A stretch of DNA of 64,000 nt from Plecoglossus altivelis. Taxonomy: Eukaryota > Chordata > Actinopteri > Osmeriformes > Plecoglossidae. Location of the stretch: NCBI GenBank assembly GCA_036571765.1, contig BROE01000016.1, forward strand, positions 11,911,838 to 11,975,837, written 5' to 3'. Position 1 is the stretch's first letter; the number at the start of each line of letters is the position of its first letter. Shown piece after piece: positions 12,239-26,048 of the stretch. The notes under the pieces were generated by a model that saw nothing but the letters and a program-made list of their open reading frames with translations, was not told where the DNA came from and searched no databases. The position numbers and the translations under genes were made by a program.

Positions 12239-13240
12239 CATCACACACTCTCTCACCTTCATCTGATAAAAGCTGTCATGTAAATCAGAAAGTTAGACAG
12301 CAGATACTTTACTGGCTAGAGTCAGGGGGCTGTCTCTTGCTTATGCTCAGTCTCCTGCTCACACTGTCTCTCTCTCCTTCTGTCCTTACCTTTCTCGTTC
12401 ACACTTTCACACTTCTCCACCCCCTCGTACCCCCCTGTAAAATGTCGAACATTCTCACACTCTTTTCCCTCACAGTTTTCTGAACGCTCTTCTCTCTCCA
12501 CTCACTGCTGCTCTCCCGAAATAGTGTCTCTTCCTCCCATATGTGTTTTGTGGTTTACATGGGCTCGATGGCTGAATTAGTTAATTACTGCAGACTACTG
12601 CAGCACCGGAAGACATTCATTAATTGGCTGATGGGCAACATATGAGATTCTGTTTAAGGAGACAAACTGGTGTGTGTGCACGTGTGTGTGTTCAATTGTC
12701 TTCTCTGTGGTCAAGTGGCAGAGTTAAACATGTGTACAGAGTTTCACCGTCGCTGTGTAAAGCTTCGAACTTGACATCCTCCTGTCGAGGACATAAGGAA
12801 CGTGTTCCATAACATTAGTAGATTATCATGCAGCTCTTCACACTCTGCTCCATTCAACCCCCCCCAAAAAAACCTGTCACCTAGGAAACAAGCTCTGCAC
12901 CGCTGTGACGTCACTGGAGACAGAGTGAAAGAGAGAAAGAAGGCTGGTGAAGCTGGGTCATAAAAAATGTTCGAGTGTTTGTGATTACGGAGACTTGTGC
13001 GTGTTTTTGCAAGTCTAAATACATTACTGGTAATCCAGGCATTTTGGGTGTAAACTGTGTCTGAACACCCTCTTTAACATTTACCACAAATTTCCATTCC
13101 TCTTCTGACATACATTTTTCTTCAAACCTATTTTAAAAAATCAAATTAAGTCATAGATCTTCCGATATAATGACTTCTTGTGAATAATGTGTATTGCTAA
13201 AGAGTGTTTGCTTAAATTATATATAAATGCTTGTCTAAGT

Positions 13241-13340
13241 GACAAACACAAACACAACACAAACACAAAAAGTGTTTGTCTGTGTGTGTCTATCTGTGGG
13301 TGCGTGTCTCTGTTTGAGTGTGTGTCTGTGCCGTGGATGT
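13241..13340. repeat. CA-rich then TG-rich tract with short inverted repeat
   Basis: A CAAACA-rich segment is followed by a TG-rich segment. GACAAACAC (13241-13249) and GTGTTTGTC (13272-13280) are perfect 9-bp inverted arms. Confidence 0.7.
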
Positions 13341-14397
13341 TGCTTGCCTTTGTGTAGACAGCTTACTCTTGCATTACCCTCCATTTAAGTTAAACTGCAT
13401 AATTTGTCAGTGTTTAAACAGCATTTAAACAGCATTTCAGAGTGGTTGGGCAACGCTGCTCCGGGGTGATGTCACTGAGCCGTACACATGGCCAGCACAT
13501 GATCTGAGATGAGAACGCCACACTGTCTTCTCCTTTCAAGACACCATGAAGGAGCGGATACTCCATGGCTGGAGGGCTTGCTACTGCGCCGACTAAAAAT
13601 AACTCCTCCCAAACGATAAACTTTAAGGGAGGGAGTAATCTGTCAGCGCAGACTTGAAATTATACTCACACTCAACGTTTTTAATGGAGCTTCAGATTTG
13701 CAGCATTTTAATGTTGTTGACACTGTAGCGCTTTCTAAGCACGCTGTCACAGGCAGCCGTTTTGAATGGAGGATTGGGCTTTTCCACTGCCCTTCAGTGC
13801 TAGTCTTCCCATTTGGCAACAGCCTTGAATATAAATATGCCAAACACCAACTCCTTTGAAGACATACTGAACTGTATATAATGCCAGGAATAAAGTTGTC
13901 AAGTGTCATTTGTTTTTTTCCATCGATGTTGTGTTTTAACATTCGTTTGGGCTGTGTTTAGGGAGAAATGACTCCATTTCATCCATCAGGTTGCATTTGC
14001 CTTGGCTAGTATGTTTGTCCCTTGAACAAGAGGGCTCTATGCATATGTGGTTAGTCTCTTTAGCCCTGTATGTCCTAACTGAACCACTGGACTGAAGTGA
14101 CTTCCCGAAGACAAACACACCCAACCCTGGCTTCTGGTAAGGTAAACAAGACTCACAGGCTCATCAAACTGAAATGTCTCAGAAATTCTTTTTTTTTTTG
14201 CTGACAAAATCTTAATCAGTTGTCAAACCTCTTTTATATTTACTTAATTCTACAAGCGTAATACTTATACTTTTCTTGTCAAATTCCTTTATTCCTTCAT
14301 CGTCCTTACAGAAATACCTGCGATGCATTTTAATGAAACCTCGATGTTGCTGTTGCTGAGCTCCCCTCACAATAGTTTCACAGCGTTGCTGTCGGAG

Positions 14398-14695
14398 GTT
14401 TGCTACTGCATCAGGGAGTAACCTGTTTCTAGCACTGCTCTGGCGCTGTTACTGCTGCATCAGGGGAATAACCTGTTTCTAGCACTGCATTGACGCTGTT
14501 ACTGCTGCATCAGGGGAATAACCTGTTTCTAGCACTGCTCTGGCGCTGTTACTGCTGCATCAGGGGAATAACCTGTTTCTAGCACTGCACCGACGCTGTT
14601 ACTGCTGCATCAGGGGAATAGCCTGTTTCTAGCACTGCACCGACGCTGTTACTGCTGCATCAGGGGAATAGCCTGTTTCTAGCACTGCACTGACG
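14398..14695. repeat. 50-bp minisatellite, about six copies
   Basis: Tandem 50-bp units start at 14446, 14496, 14546, 14596 and 14646, with a diverged first copy from about 14398. The core includes CATCAGGGGAATAACCTG and TTTCTAGCACTGC. Units differ mainly in a 5-base variable segment near the end (CTCTGG, CATTGA, CACCGA or CACTGA) and in AACC versus AGCC, so some variants recur between copies. Confidence 0.95.
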
Positions 14696-17600
14696 CTGCC
14701 CAACCCTTCTTGCACACTCTCACTACTGGATTCTGATTGTCCTGACAGCTCATCTACACTCAGACAATCAACACGTCCCCTCCTTTCTGTCTTTCACCTT
14801 CCCAAGCCAGCTGCGGATATAGAGGCACTCACACCAGCCATAGTGTTAGATTTGCTATCATTAACTGAGGGAGTAAAATATAGAACATGAAGGTATTTGG
14901 AACAATGACAGAAGAGACTGTTATAAGGGGACGAATGGCCTTTTAAGAGAACAGCAATGAAATAATGCAGATATGTCAAGAGATTACAATGAAAATCCCC
15001 CCCATATTTCTTCCTCTCCTGGGGCTCCGAGGGGAATGTTCTCACCATAAGCCGGTGACATTCTTGAATGAAATCAAGATTTATTGAATGAGGACAAAAT
15101 GTTCTCTCTGTTTTCTTCTTTTCTTTGCCATCTCTGCCTCTATTGTTTCTAATGGCTGCCTATGCTGAACTGTAGGGGCTTGAGGGCTAATGAAAGGCCA
15201 ACTATGAATCATTTCAGTCTCAGACCTAATCTTAGACCTGCTCTGAGGCCCTTGACTACAAACGTCATTTCCAGATCGATGGTAAACATTTAATTTTGTG
15301 TTTTTCATCTTCACTGGGAGGAACCCATTCTGTGGGTACTGGCCAAATCTCAGATAGAACTAGTAAACAGCTCAAAGACTTGACTGGAAAGATGAGGGCA
15401 TTGTGGGCTGCTTAAACCTCATCTTGCTCTGTGGTCATTTTCCCAAAGTGATTCTCATGTGCAGATAACGGTCACGAGCTGTCTTTCAAATCACAGGCGA
15501 ATGCAGCAGACCGCGCACTGAGGGGCAGAACACTTCCGGTATCTTCTTCTACGCAGTATGGAAGACTTAGCTGTGACCCTCTCCCAAGAAGTAATTACCG
15601 AGACAGCTGTATCAAAATCCTACTACTGCTGTGAAGAGATCAGAGAACCAGAGATGTTTGGAATGAAGAAAGTTCAGTAGGCTTGCCTCAGGCTGTCCTG
15701 CAATCAGTTTGTGGTTGACCGGTAGTACCAGCCCTTAATTTGCTCCCAGCTCAACCACAGCACTATCTCTGTCATGGAAGCATACACTGTTGGCTTACTC
15801 TTGTCTATGTTGCTAACTGGTGGTGAGAACAGGCAGTGGAAGGTCCTAGACTGGAGTCAAACGGAGGCCAAACCAAGACCAGGGTTTGAAGCGAGGCTAG
15901 AGTTAAGTAGCAAAGCGAAAAATACATTCTTATTTTCATGAGATAAAGCACATGGAATGAAATTCTTGTTTCAAAGCTATTACATAACTCACCCCAAGTC
16001 CTGGAGTTTGAAAAGGAGGTCATCGTGTAACCTCATACAGTACCAATAGCTTCCAATTCTTAATAACAAAGTATTTGAGCGGCCAACCGTGAGATAAAAT
16101 CTGTTTTCCTGACACCAGTTACAGATGGTTGTTGTTATGCTGTATGTGGCCTGTGGGGTTGATGGAGCTGGAAGAACATAGTGGAGTTTCGGCGCCCCTG
16201 GTAGGTCTTGATTTATCCTGCTAAAGACATGGCCCCTGTCAGAGCCTGTTTCTCATTAGACTCGTGCTAAAGTCTCCGGGAACATGTTCTACAAACTAGG
16301 AATTCTAGGAATGTACACACTAAAAGGTTATATAATTGTATTTCCCTCATCGAATCATCTGACGGGAAAAGAAAAGAAACTGTGAGATTCAGATGTCATT
16401 TTCACCGACAGTCAGGAGTGTTGATTGCAATAAACTAGAAGGTGGGGAAGCAATTACACATGGGGGGGGGAATAGATCTACAGCATTTCATGTGTTGACA
16501 TTGTGAGTTGTTATACAGATGACTGTTTTTCTTAAGTCCAACTCCAAAAACACGCCACATCAAAAAGATGAATGCTGCTTGACCCTGCCAGTAAGAAAGC
16601 CCTCCCATGAAATGCATTAGTGTGTCCCTGTAATCTGATCATATAGAGCTTCCTGTTTTTCTGCAGTCATGATAGAATGTCCATAGGGAATACATGTCTC
16701 TCTAGTTGGGATTTCCAAATGTCTTATCTGTGTGCTCAGTAAATAACATTCTGAAGTTAAAGCTACCAGGAGAAAAATTTGGTTTGAGCAGTTGGATTTC
16801 TGTGGGCACTGTTCTTGCCTCCTTAGCTGTTCATAGTCTGTCCTACACCAGACGTTATTGTTAATCCTAATTCAAACATTGGGTTACATTCAGAATATGG
16901 TCTTTGCTGTACTGAAGAGTGACTACATCGCTAAATCACAAAATCGTATTTTCCCATACAATCAGACTGTGCCCGTATACTCATCTGCTTTAAATATAGT
17001 AGACGTCCAGTTTCTCATGGTTTTTACTCTTAGAGAAGCAAGATGGATGAGACATCTGGTGTTCTATCCCTATCAGCTTTGACTCACACAGGATCAACCA
17101 TTTCTTAGCAGCCATGGAAGCTCCCAGCTGTCACCTAAAAGATGATGTCATTAACTTGTTTTTTTTTTGCTTCAATCAAATCATCCTATTGCCTGAATGC
17201 ATAGGAATGTAGAGAATAAGAATACATAGAAAGCGTTTACCAAACTAATATGGGAAAGTCTTGTTTCCGGCAGCTGAATGCACGTCTTATTTCACACAGA
17301 TCTCTCAAAATAATGAACGTTTCTCCAATCTGACATCAGAACAACCACTAAGCGCCATCAGTTGAGTTGGCATAGTGTCGCTCATAGTCCTTAGCAGCAA
17401 GAGCTATCATCTAAATATAAAAACCTGACTTAGTGTTCAGCTCTCGTCTAGAGTGTGTGCTGTATCCTCTATCTCTACCAGCCATCTTCAGTTAGTTCTG
17501 TTTAAGACACTGGGCGTTCACTTCCTAGTCCAAAAAGTGATCATCTTCTTTACTGTTGCTCTGAAGAAATGCTTGGTGCTGGTTCATGCCCTCCAAGATG

Positions 17601-20011
17601 GGGGACTTCATAGCTCTCTGCCACAGATGATGAAACATAGTCGCTTTTGGGTTTCTCTTGCATAGAGCAAAACCCTACTTAAAAAAAAAAAATCTGCACT
17701 TACAATAAAATGCCCTTTATTGTCTTCCTGCCTGAACCAGTAGACAAGGGGAACTCCTGATGGGAAATGTAGGATGTAGCTTCTGCCTGTCTGAACATGC
17801 AAAGTGAACGACAGACCATTCAGAAGAGGACCAAACACTTTAACAAAAACAAAAACACTTCTCTTGCTTTCTTGTCTTTTTGGTTTGCTCAAAGAAACAA
17901 ACGGATGTTGTTTTAATACAGGAACATCTGCATTCCACTTCTGTGCCGACAGTCGATAATGGAGTGGTAGTACTTCAATAGACTTCGCAGACTAAGGGTC
18001 TTTACATGCAGTGTGTTTCCCATAAGTTCTAGCCTGTGTCTGGGGTTCTCTAGGCGACTGTGGGGGTAAGGCACATGCCACAGATACTTCAGCCTTTATT
18101 GTATTCAGAGTCACTGAGCGTGTGCAGAAGAATAGACACCGAGCGGGAGCAGAAATACAGAAACCGTGAGCGCGTGTGGTTAAACTGACCGTGTGCAGAG
18201 GTCCCCTGCTCTGCGAGGAAACAAAGGAGCTGACCATGCAAAAGGAAGGGGCTGCGATGGGCAGAGGGCATTAAGCTTGTGTCATCAACACAGGCAAAGA
18301 AAGAACTCATTGATTGTGCGTCTGGCTTATAAATGGAAGACAAATAGGCCTTTGAAATCATTTGATTACCACGCAAGATCCAATGAGCCATGCATACTTC
18401 CCATGATCAGACTTACACCATTTCTTGATGACGTAAGACTCCTCAGTTTTGAGGTAATTGTTGTTGGCACAAACAATCAATTATTCAACGCCATTCAAAT
18501 CATATCCACTAAGCTTAGAAGTGAGCTCAGCTAACCCTAAACATCGGGCAGAAATTGTAGCTGGGTAACGGTTAACAGTGACAAAGGTGAATTATATCTT
18601 GAAGGCAACATCCTAGGAACACAGATTTACGGCCTCACCTGAGAACATACTTAGAGCTATAGAACATGTGCTGTTGGCTTGAGAGTCAAGTAACTCATGT
18701 CAAGCAACATCTAGAACCACAGAATGTGTACTACATGTAGAAAGTGCAGCGCTCAGAGGCTGGGAAAAGATTGATGTCTGGGTTTGAAAAGTCACATAAG
18801 AGGTTGAGTTTATTGTGAAATGGCTACAAAGGCACGGTTTATAAGATAGTAAAATATAGTCAATCAAAACAGCAAAGGAGAGAATACAAACAGCTCTGAA
18901 TTTAACAACACACTGCTGCAGATATGTTAGCACACAAGATGCATTTTGAACATTTCATGCCTTCAATTAAATCTTTGATAGGTTAAATTGAGTGTTTGGT
19001 CAGATGGCTTTTCTGCTATCAGATGATGGGTTCAAATTGGTAACCTACAGTTCAAAGGGGCAGCAAAATTTAAGATTAGAGCCAAGCCCTTTAATCCCAG
19101 AGTTGAAGGAAAGTCTATCACAACTGGGAGCAAAGCAGAAGACTACTGCTCACTAGAGGGTGTATCCTGGTTCTCCCTCAGGAGAGATAAAAAGGAGATA
19201 TGCACCTTTCCCATGTGGTTTGGATTTCTGCCGATGGGTTATGGGACTGAGCAACGGAGACAGTTGTGATACTGGTGCAGGTCTGGTTCCCTCAGCCAAC
19301 TTGCCTGTCTCAGACCCAGGGATAAATCATGCAGCCAGACACACCAGTACAGCTCCATCTGGGCTTACTTATCTGTCACTGTACAGCCAAGACCCAGCAT
19401 TATCCTTTACTGCTTTTACTGGAGAAACCGTCCAAGGAGAGATGCATGCAGTGGTTTAAATGAACAGGCCTACCACTGAGAGTTGAGAGAATGTTTGTTA
19501 GAGAGTATGCATACCTGAATATTTATGTGTTTCTTTGTGTGCATGAGTCACTGGTGTCTTGTTTACATAGGTGGACATTAAGCAGGAAAAATTCCCTTAA
19601 TGTCCATACAAACTGAACGCACTCTTTTGAGTCACTCAGGAATGCTGGGAAAAAAATACAAACGTTAACTCAGTTCCTCTTCAAACAACAACCACTCTGT
19701 AAAGAGTTCAAGCACTTAACAATCCTTTTATAGCCTTCTATTTATTTCTATGTTCAACTGAGTTTAATATGTGTCATTCAGTTTAGTCTCAAAAGAGCAC
19801 ATGAAATACTGTGTTTAACAAACGGGATGGTGAATGGTGAATGGTGAATGACAAGAAAATTCAGGTCTTACCAACGCTTTGTTTACTTCAACACTTAATT
19901 CTTAGACCACTTCCCTTGCCTAATATCTGGCTACGATCCTATGCATACTGTATACCTGACTGTGTAAATACTGAATTTTTTACCATAATCACCATGCACT
20001 CAATTGTCCTC

Positions 20012-20066
20012 CTTCCTCTCTCTCTCTCACTCCATCTCTTCTCTCGCTCTTTCTCTCTTTCTATCT
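20012..20066. repeat. CT-rich low-complexity tract
   Basis: Interrupted (CT)n. The antisense frame gives only a Glu/Arg-rich artefact. Confidence 0.8.
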
Positions 20067-23000
20067 GCGTGTAGAGCAGCTGGCTTTTGAGCTGGAGGAA
20101 GAGAGGCAGAGAGGGAAAGAGCGAAAGACATAAATAGCAAAGGGTGTGTAGGCTGGCCCCTGACCACTGGCATGTAGGACAAAGCAGCTTCCATTCCCCT
20201 GAACAGATCTCTGGTTGAGAAACACTGAGGAGCACTCAGCACAGTGGCTAACAGGCTAGGCTGTTGGCCTTCCCCTCCCAACTGCTATTCTGGGCCGCAC
20301 GACCACTAAGGCAGCTTCACTGAAACAACCACAGAGAGAGTCACAAAGAAGGAAGGTTGAAGACAATTGTTGTGTTTATTGTCCATAAATTCCATTTGTT
20401 CATTATGCTATTTTCACATTTGTGTGGGTAGTCGTCCAAAGAATATCTAAACACAATTTTAACAGACTGTAAACTGTTTGAACAAGACATGACAAGTTAG
20501 AATTCTTAGTTGTTTGCTCATTTAGAAGCTTAAATGTCCTTCGTGATTAGCTATGCGTCTCACAAAAGCCACAAGCAGCAGAAATGGTGGTTTTGAGCAG
20601 ACATGACTTCACCTCAGTCTGCAGGTGTTCAACTAAGGTTAACGATTTACTCTGACACAAAGATGGCCTGTGTTTTTACAACTACCCATCCTCCACCTCC
20701 CCTTCGGCAAGACCCTGTTTGCTGCTCACCCACATCTAATGCCTGGTCGCCATACCTGAGAACCCCAGACATCCAGCAACAACTTAAGAGGGCTGACTAA
20801 GACATACTAACCTATACAGACAGGCTTGAACTGAACCCCTGGACAGGTAGTATGGAAAACTACTGAACGCTTCTGAATCAGTCAGCATATCGACGTGCTG
20901 TTCTATCACATTGTAATTGTGTTCTTATTTTGTCCAGACACCCAAACTGAGGTGCGGGTCAGCAAATATTGAAGTATATATAAGCGTAATGTGGTAGTAA
21001 AAAGGAATAAAACACCATATACCTTTTGTCTTGTCCGTTTCATGTGTCCCAAAGACAGCTCTTCAAGCGCCATCTGCTGGCAAAGATTAGTACCTCTAGA
21101 ATGTGTGGGGAAGAAAAAAAATATTGAACAGATTATCTAATTTAATTTCCTCTAGAAAATCGAGTCTTAAAAGTAAGCAATCTGGGCCATTATGTAAACT
21201 TTTACAAATGGATCATTTGTCAATTTAATGTGAACTTTTATGAGAACTAGACTGAGATTGGCCACATGTTTGACAGCTATTTTAATTGACCTAAACATGA
21301 TGAAAAATGTTGCAAGGAAATTCTAAATATAAATACATGATAATGCATCCCTCTGGTGTACCTAAGATGCAGTCAAAACACCGTGCACAGTCCAGGAAAG
21401 TCATTGCGCAAATGGACTGGCCTGAACAAAGTTCAAGGCCAGGAATCGGTTCCTGGTAAACAAGTGCTATAATATCACGTCTCACGTTGTAAGCTTTCAA
21501 TAAAGAGTTCTGGGATACCAATGGTGCCACAATTAATCATTCACCAGTACATTTACTATGATTAATCAACAAGCATTTTAGAGGATGATGATACTGAAGA
21601 TAATGTTGATTAAACTGTGGTGGTCTGTATTTGTTTAGAGGGGTTATCTGCAACAGGAGGAATGCAAGGACATGGCCCTAAGTCATGTGCAGCCCCAGAG
21701 CCACTAAACTGAAGGCCTCTAGTTCAAACAACAAATGACTATCAAGACAGAGTGAAATGTAGCTGTGTAGTGTTCCTCAGCTGTTTAGGCGGAAATGGAC
21801 GTCAACTGTTGAGGCAAGATTCAAGAGAATATGAGTTCAAATTCATTTTATATTGACTATATTTCCAAAGTGAAAAGTATCAGCATATGATCATGTATTG
21901 TCTGATTGTAGAAAGCAAATATGATTGCATTGTAATATATGTCTTCATCTATATATTTCAGTACCACTGATTGACTGAGGGGCAGTCCTATCTTTGTCTA
22001 GCGCCACAACTTTTCTATACCTACTCAGACTGATACAACATCAAGTTGTAGGTTATACCTGCTTCCTTAAGTGCCACCCTACATTTAAACACCTATTGAT
22101 CAATGGATTTGTTATGTTTGTAGTATAGACCACACACACATTATCTCTTTACCCCAAATCTTTCTTTCAAGGTGAAAAGCACACATCACAATCACACCAA
22201 GTGCACAGTGGCGTATAATGAAGAAAGAAATGGCAGATTAAGCTGGTTGGGGGTTTAGAAAGCTGAGCGGTGGAGCATGAGGGTGACTGCCATGCCAAGC
22301 ACTGCCAAGAGCCTTGAGTGTGCGGGCCAATGCACATGATGTGACCCTGGAGTAGACAGACTACTGAGAAAGTGTTTCATTTTTTTGTTCTGTTGGCAAA
22401 GGATACCTGAGTATTTTCGAGGCAGGAGTCAGAATCATACTGCAATCAAATATCATGAAATAGAAAACAACAGGTCAATGTTACAATAAAAGCTACGTAT
22501 TCGTGATCGATTAATACACATTTGTTACGTATCTGCAAGGAAATGGATTGACATGTTTTTTATGTTTATTTTGATTATATCTTCTACGTTCTTCCATGTA
22601 CCTGACTGGCAGCAAACAGTACACTGTAGCTCATGAATGGACTGATACTGTGATAGACATTGCCAGAATTGTACTTCCTGAAAGGCACTCAGGGGTACAT
22701 GCTCATATTAACATGTCTGCTTTTATGCAGCACCTACCCCTTCCTTGTGGAAATGGAAATGTTCTGGCAATGCAGGTTAGTAACGCTGGAGTGGTTTTTC
22801 CTTCATCTGAGATGAAGGAAAAGTTGTCAAAACCCCCATAGGACTTTGAGTAGGAACAATTTAAACCTTGCGGTCTCCTACCAGGTGTCTGATAGCAAAG
22901 ACTGACTTCACCCTCTTTCTTGCAACGACAGCAAGGAGCTTATTTCTGTGCACAAAGCAAATCCAAGGCTGCTTTTCTCTTTTCCTCGTGTGGATGGAGT

Positions 23001-25579
23001 CCTTGGGCAGCTGCGGTGGGTGGATAATAGATCAGTGTTGATGATGGGCCCTTATCTGCAGGTTTTGACCTGATGGGAGTAAGGCCACGGCTGGATGGTT
23101 TTCTTTTATCGTTGCGTCTGTGTCTGTGAACCCGGGGGTGCTGGCCAGGATTTGAGGCAATGCCTATGGGTTGTTCCTTGTCCTGCTGGGATAATGCAGG
23201 CTGTGGGCAGGAAAACAACACTCTCTGTACTTCAAACACTGAAGAAACTGCACGTAGCTATCCTAGCATCACCCATGGGAACCACCCACTATTTCACACC
23301 AAACTAATATGTTCTTAGACTTTCCCCTGCTCTCCAGTCAAGTGAACCCTTTTATATCTAACTTCAATGTAACATTACAAACCACAGGGTTTACATTATT
23401 AAGTTAAAAAAATATACGTGTAAAAAAAGCTTTAAAGAGGTTTCTCTTTATCTTCAATCGACTAAACAGGATGCAGTCACTCTGTGGAGCACTGCATCAT
23501 AGCACCTGCTTCTGAATTGTTAATATTGCGTCTAATTGCCCTAATTCTTTGAAGAAAAGTGACTTTGTAAACGTGTTAATCAAATGTAAATATACTAATG
23601 TCTCTCTTGACACAATATCAAACAAATTAAAAATAAGAAAATAGCCATGGTTACACATGCATGAAATGACTTCAAACCATCATATCCATGAAAATTGAGA
23701 AGCTTATTTAAAAAAAAATCTGAATCCAGATTATTTTGGTACAGCTAAAGGATAAAGAGAAATAGGACAGCTCCACTGTACCTGTCTACAAGTTCAAGGT
23801 TGATCAGATTATACGTGTATTTGTGTACCTTGTCTGCATACACTGTCAGAGTAGAGTCAGAAAAGTTGTCAAAGAGAGACTAACATTAAGGTAGGATTGA
23901 GGTAAGTGAGTTAACGTTACTTTTTGCATTCGCCAATCATTACATGACATTACAAATTTTGATTCCTAATCTATTAGTGATGTTTTTCATTGAGCATGCT
24001 CATTTCAGATGAAGGGTAAAGATCTGTTTCACAAAGGCTGCACTGTTAAATAAGACATTTATGTGAGTGCACAGTCGGGTAAAGAGAATAAGGGGTATAA
24101 ATAATAAGTAAATTAAAATACTCTGATGTTTTTTCCCTAGGCTGTTTTTTAACTGTCACAAACTAAGTTGTGGCACAGGTAAATTATGCAGTGCAGTGAA
24201 CTTCAGCCTTTCAGTGTACGAGTGCTTGTGTGGACGTATTTGTGCTGGTCACCCAGTACCTTAAACCAGCTTTCCGATTTGCACTGCAAAACTGCATAAA
24301 CTTCAGAACGAATGTTAAGGAATGTGACTGAAGCTTCAGTGCCTAGCAATCAACACAATCTTTGCATTTGTGTTGAAATACTTTGTTCCCCCAAAATTAC
24401 AAATTTATTTGAGGAGTTTGTGAAAGCGAGTGTTTTCAGACAAACATTGAAACTATCTGAATAATACGCTTTATAAAATTTTGGACAGTTTGCGGTAGTA
24501 TTCTGCAGTTTTAATTAATCATCTGAATGAAGAGAGATTACTTGTTTGTCGGAACCTACCGTTAACGGAACGTTTGAGAATTTGAGCCACCAGGCAAATC
24601 GTACGGAATGTTTTGGTAGTTGCACCAAGTACTGTCAAACTGCTTTAAACCGTACTGTGAAAGCGAAAGGTTTTCCCCAGTAGGAGCGGGCTGCTCTCCT
24701 CCCCAGTAAGGTTTTCGTCAATTAAAATTGTAGCCTTTATTGAGAAAGTATTCGTATGAAGAGATACATATTTGGGTTATATCATGTCATTGTTTTGAAC
24801 GTAAGCAGTCCTTCCTTGCAGAGATGTTGCTAGTCTAATCTCTTACTATAGCAAACCAGCTAACTCGACCCTTTCAAGGTCTCTAGCTGTTACATTTCTT
24901 ATGCAGAAGTGCTGACATGCTTGTTTCTTGACTGTTGTAACATGTCATAAATTATCACAAGGAGCCCCATTCAGTGAAACTCTGTGTGACAGAAGTTATT
25001 TGGCTAGCAAACAGATAAGCCCCATTCGAAACTGTAATCCATTTAGGATATTGGTGCTAGTAGTCCTTCGTAAACTACGCCGTATTAAAACAGGTACTAC
25101 TACACCAAGAGGTGAATGGAGAACATTACACTAGTAATCCCTCATTAGGTTGCCTATTTTAGATTTGCTGTTCTGAGAATGTATAGCTATAATATGCGGT
25201 CATCTTGAAAAGTACACCTTAGTTGTGCCAGTGAAATTGATACGTTAATTTAACTAATGCCATTGAATCCGAGAGAGAGAGAGATAGATTACCCACTGTT
25301 TATGAATGCCAAGTAGTAGGAGACGATTGTTTACTCCCAGATTCCATTGGCGCTGTCTGTGACCTGTTAAACACTTCTCTAGCTGTTGAGTGGGCCATGC
25401 ATGCGTATTGTTTTGTAAGATATGGTATCAATCGTACTCCATACAGAGTAGGAATGCATCTTTGAACAGGAGCGCAATGCAGAAAGCACTATTTTCGACA
25501 GTAAAACCTGAACTGAGAGGTGTACTTTGCATTCAACCAAACTCCTCTTCCCATCCTGATCCTCTCTCCTGCTCCTTCC

Positions 25580-25581
25580 AG
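25580..25581 (+). other. rmdn2: Splice acceptor before the rmdn2 start codon
   Basis: A strong pyrimidine tract (CTCTCTCCTGCTCCTTCCAG) ends at 25581, nine bases before the ATG at 25591. At least one upstream non-coding exon is therefore expected, which I cannot place. Confidence 0.65.
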
Positions 25582-25590
25582 GTCTGCAGT

Positions 25591-26048
25591 ATGACCCAGT
25601 CATCAGACCACAGGCTGCTGGCTCTGGCTGCCCTGACCTGTGCTGCAGGGATCAGTGTGGCCATTATGCTGTACCAGACCAGGAAGAGCAGACGGAGAGC
25701 CTCTTGGCCGAAGCTCCACCTCAGCTCCAACGCTGAGCGTGGAGCGGCTGAGCTGGTGGTGGTGGACGGCTCCGTTCTCCAGGGGGGGCAGGCCGAGGTG
25801 CTGGAACGGCTCGGAGCGCTGATGCAAAGCGTGTCGGAGCTGAGGGAAGAGGTGCGGGCGCTAAAGGAAGCCCTCCCAACGCTGCAGGACCATGTGAGGG
25901 ACGAGCTGAGGGGACGCGATGGCCAGGTGGCTGCTGTGCGTAGGGCGAGTCCCCTCCATCGGGCCACCCCCTCCCGCAGGCGGAGAGTAGCAGGGGCCCC
26001 GGCAAGAGCTGAAGGTCAAAGCTCAGAAGAAGCAGAAAGCGAAGGGGG
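25591..26048 (+). CDS. rmdn2: rmdn2 coding exon 1
   Basis: Encodes residues 1-152 and two bases of Gly153. It starts MTQSSDHRLLALAALTCAAG (membrane anchor), followed by the coiled coil and an Arg-rich linker. The donor is GTGAGT at 26049. The exon is much more GC-rich than the flanking introns, which also opens antisense frames at 25533-25967 and 25721-26005; these are shadows. Confidence 0.93.

Larger units (their letters stand above)
6941..25579. other. Non-coding stretch between cdc42ep3 and rmdn2
   Basis: The two genes are divergent here, so this 18.6-kb stretch should hold both promoters and 5' non-coding exons. I see no convincing coding exon. The longest frames (plus 7366-7902; minus 7669-8154) overlap each other antiparallel and have no recognisable domain. 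CT/GA-rich microsatellites occur near 8.8, 11.8, 12.2 and 20.0 kb, GT repeats near 10.07 kb, and a 50-bp minisatellite at 14.4 kb. Confidence 0.5.

Noticed and set aside
25533..26005. Antisense frames opposite rmdn2 exon 1
   Set aside because: They mirror the GC-rich coding exon. The sense frame encodes the anchor and coiled coil of Rmdn2.
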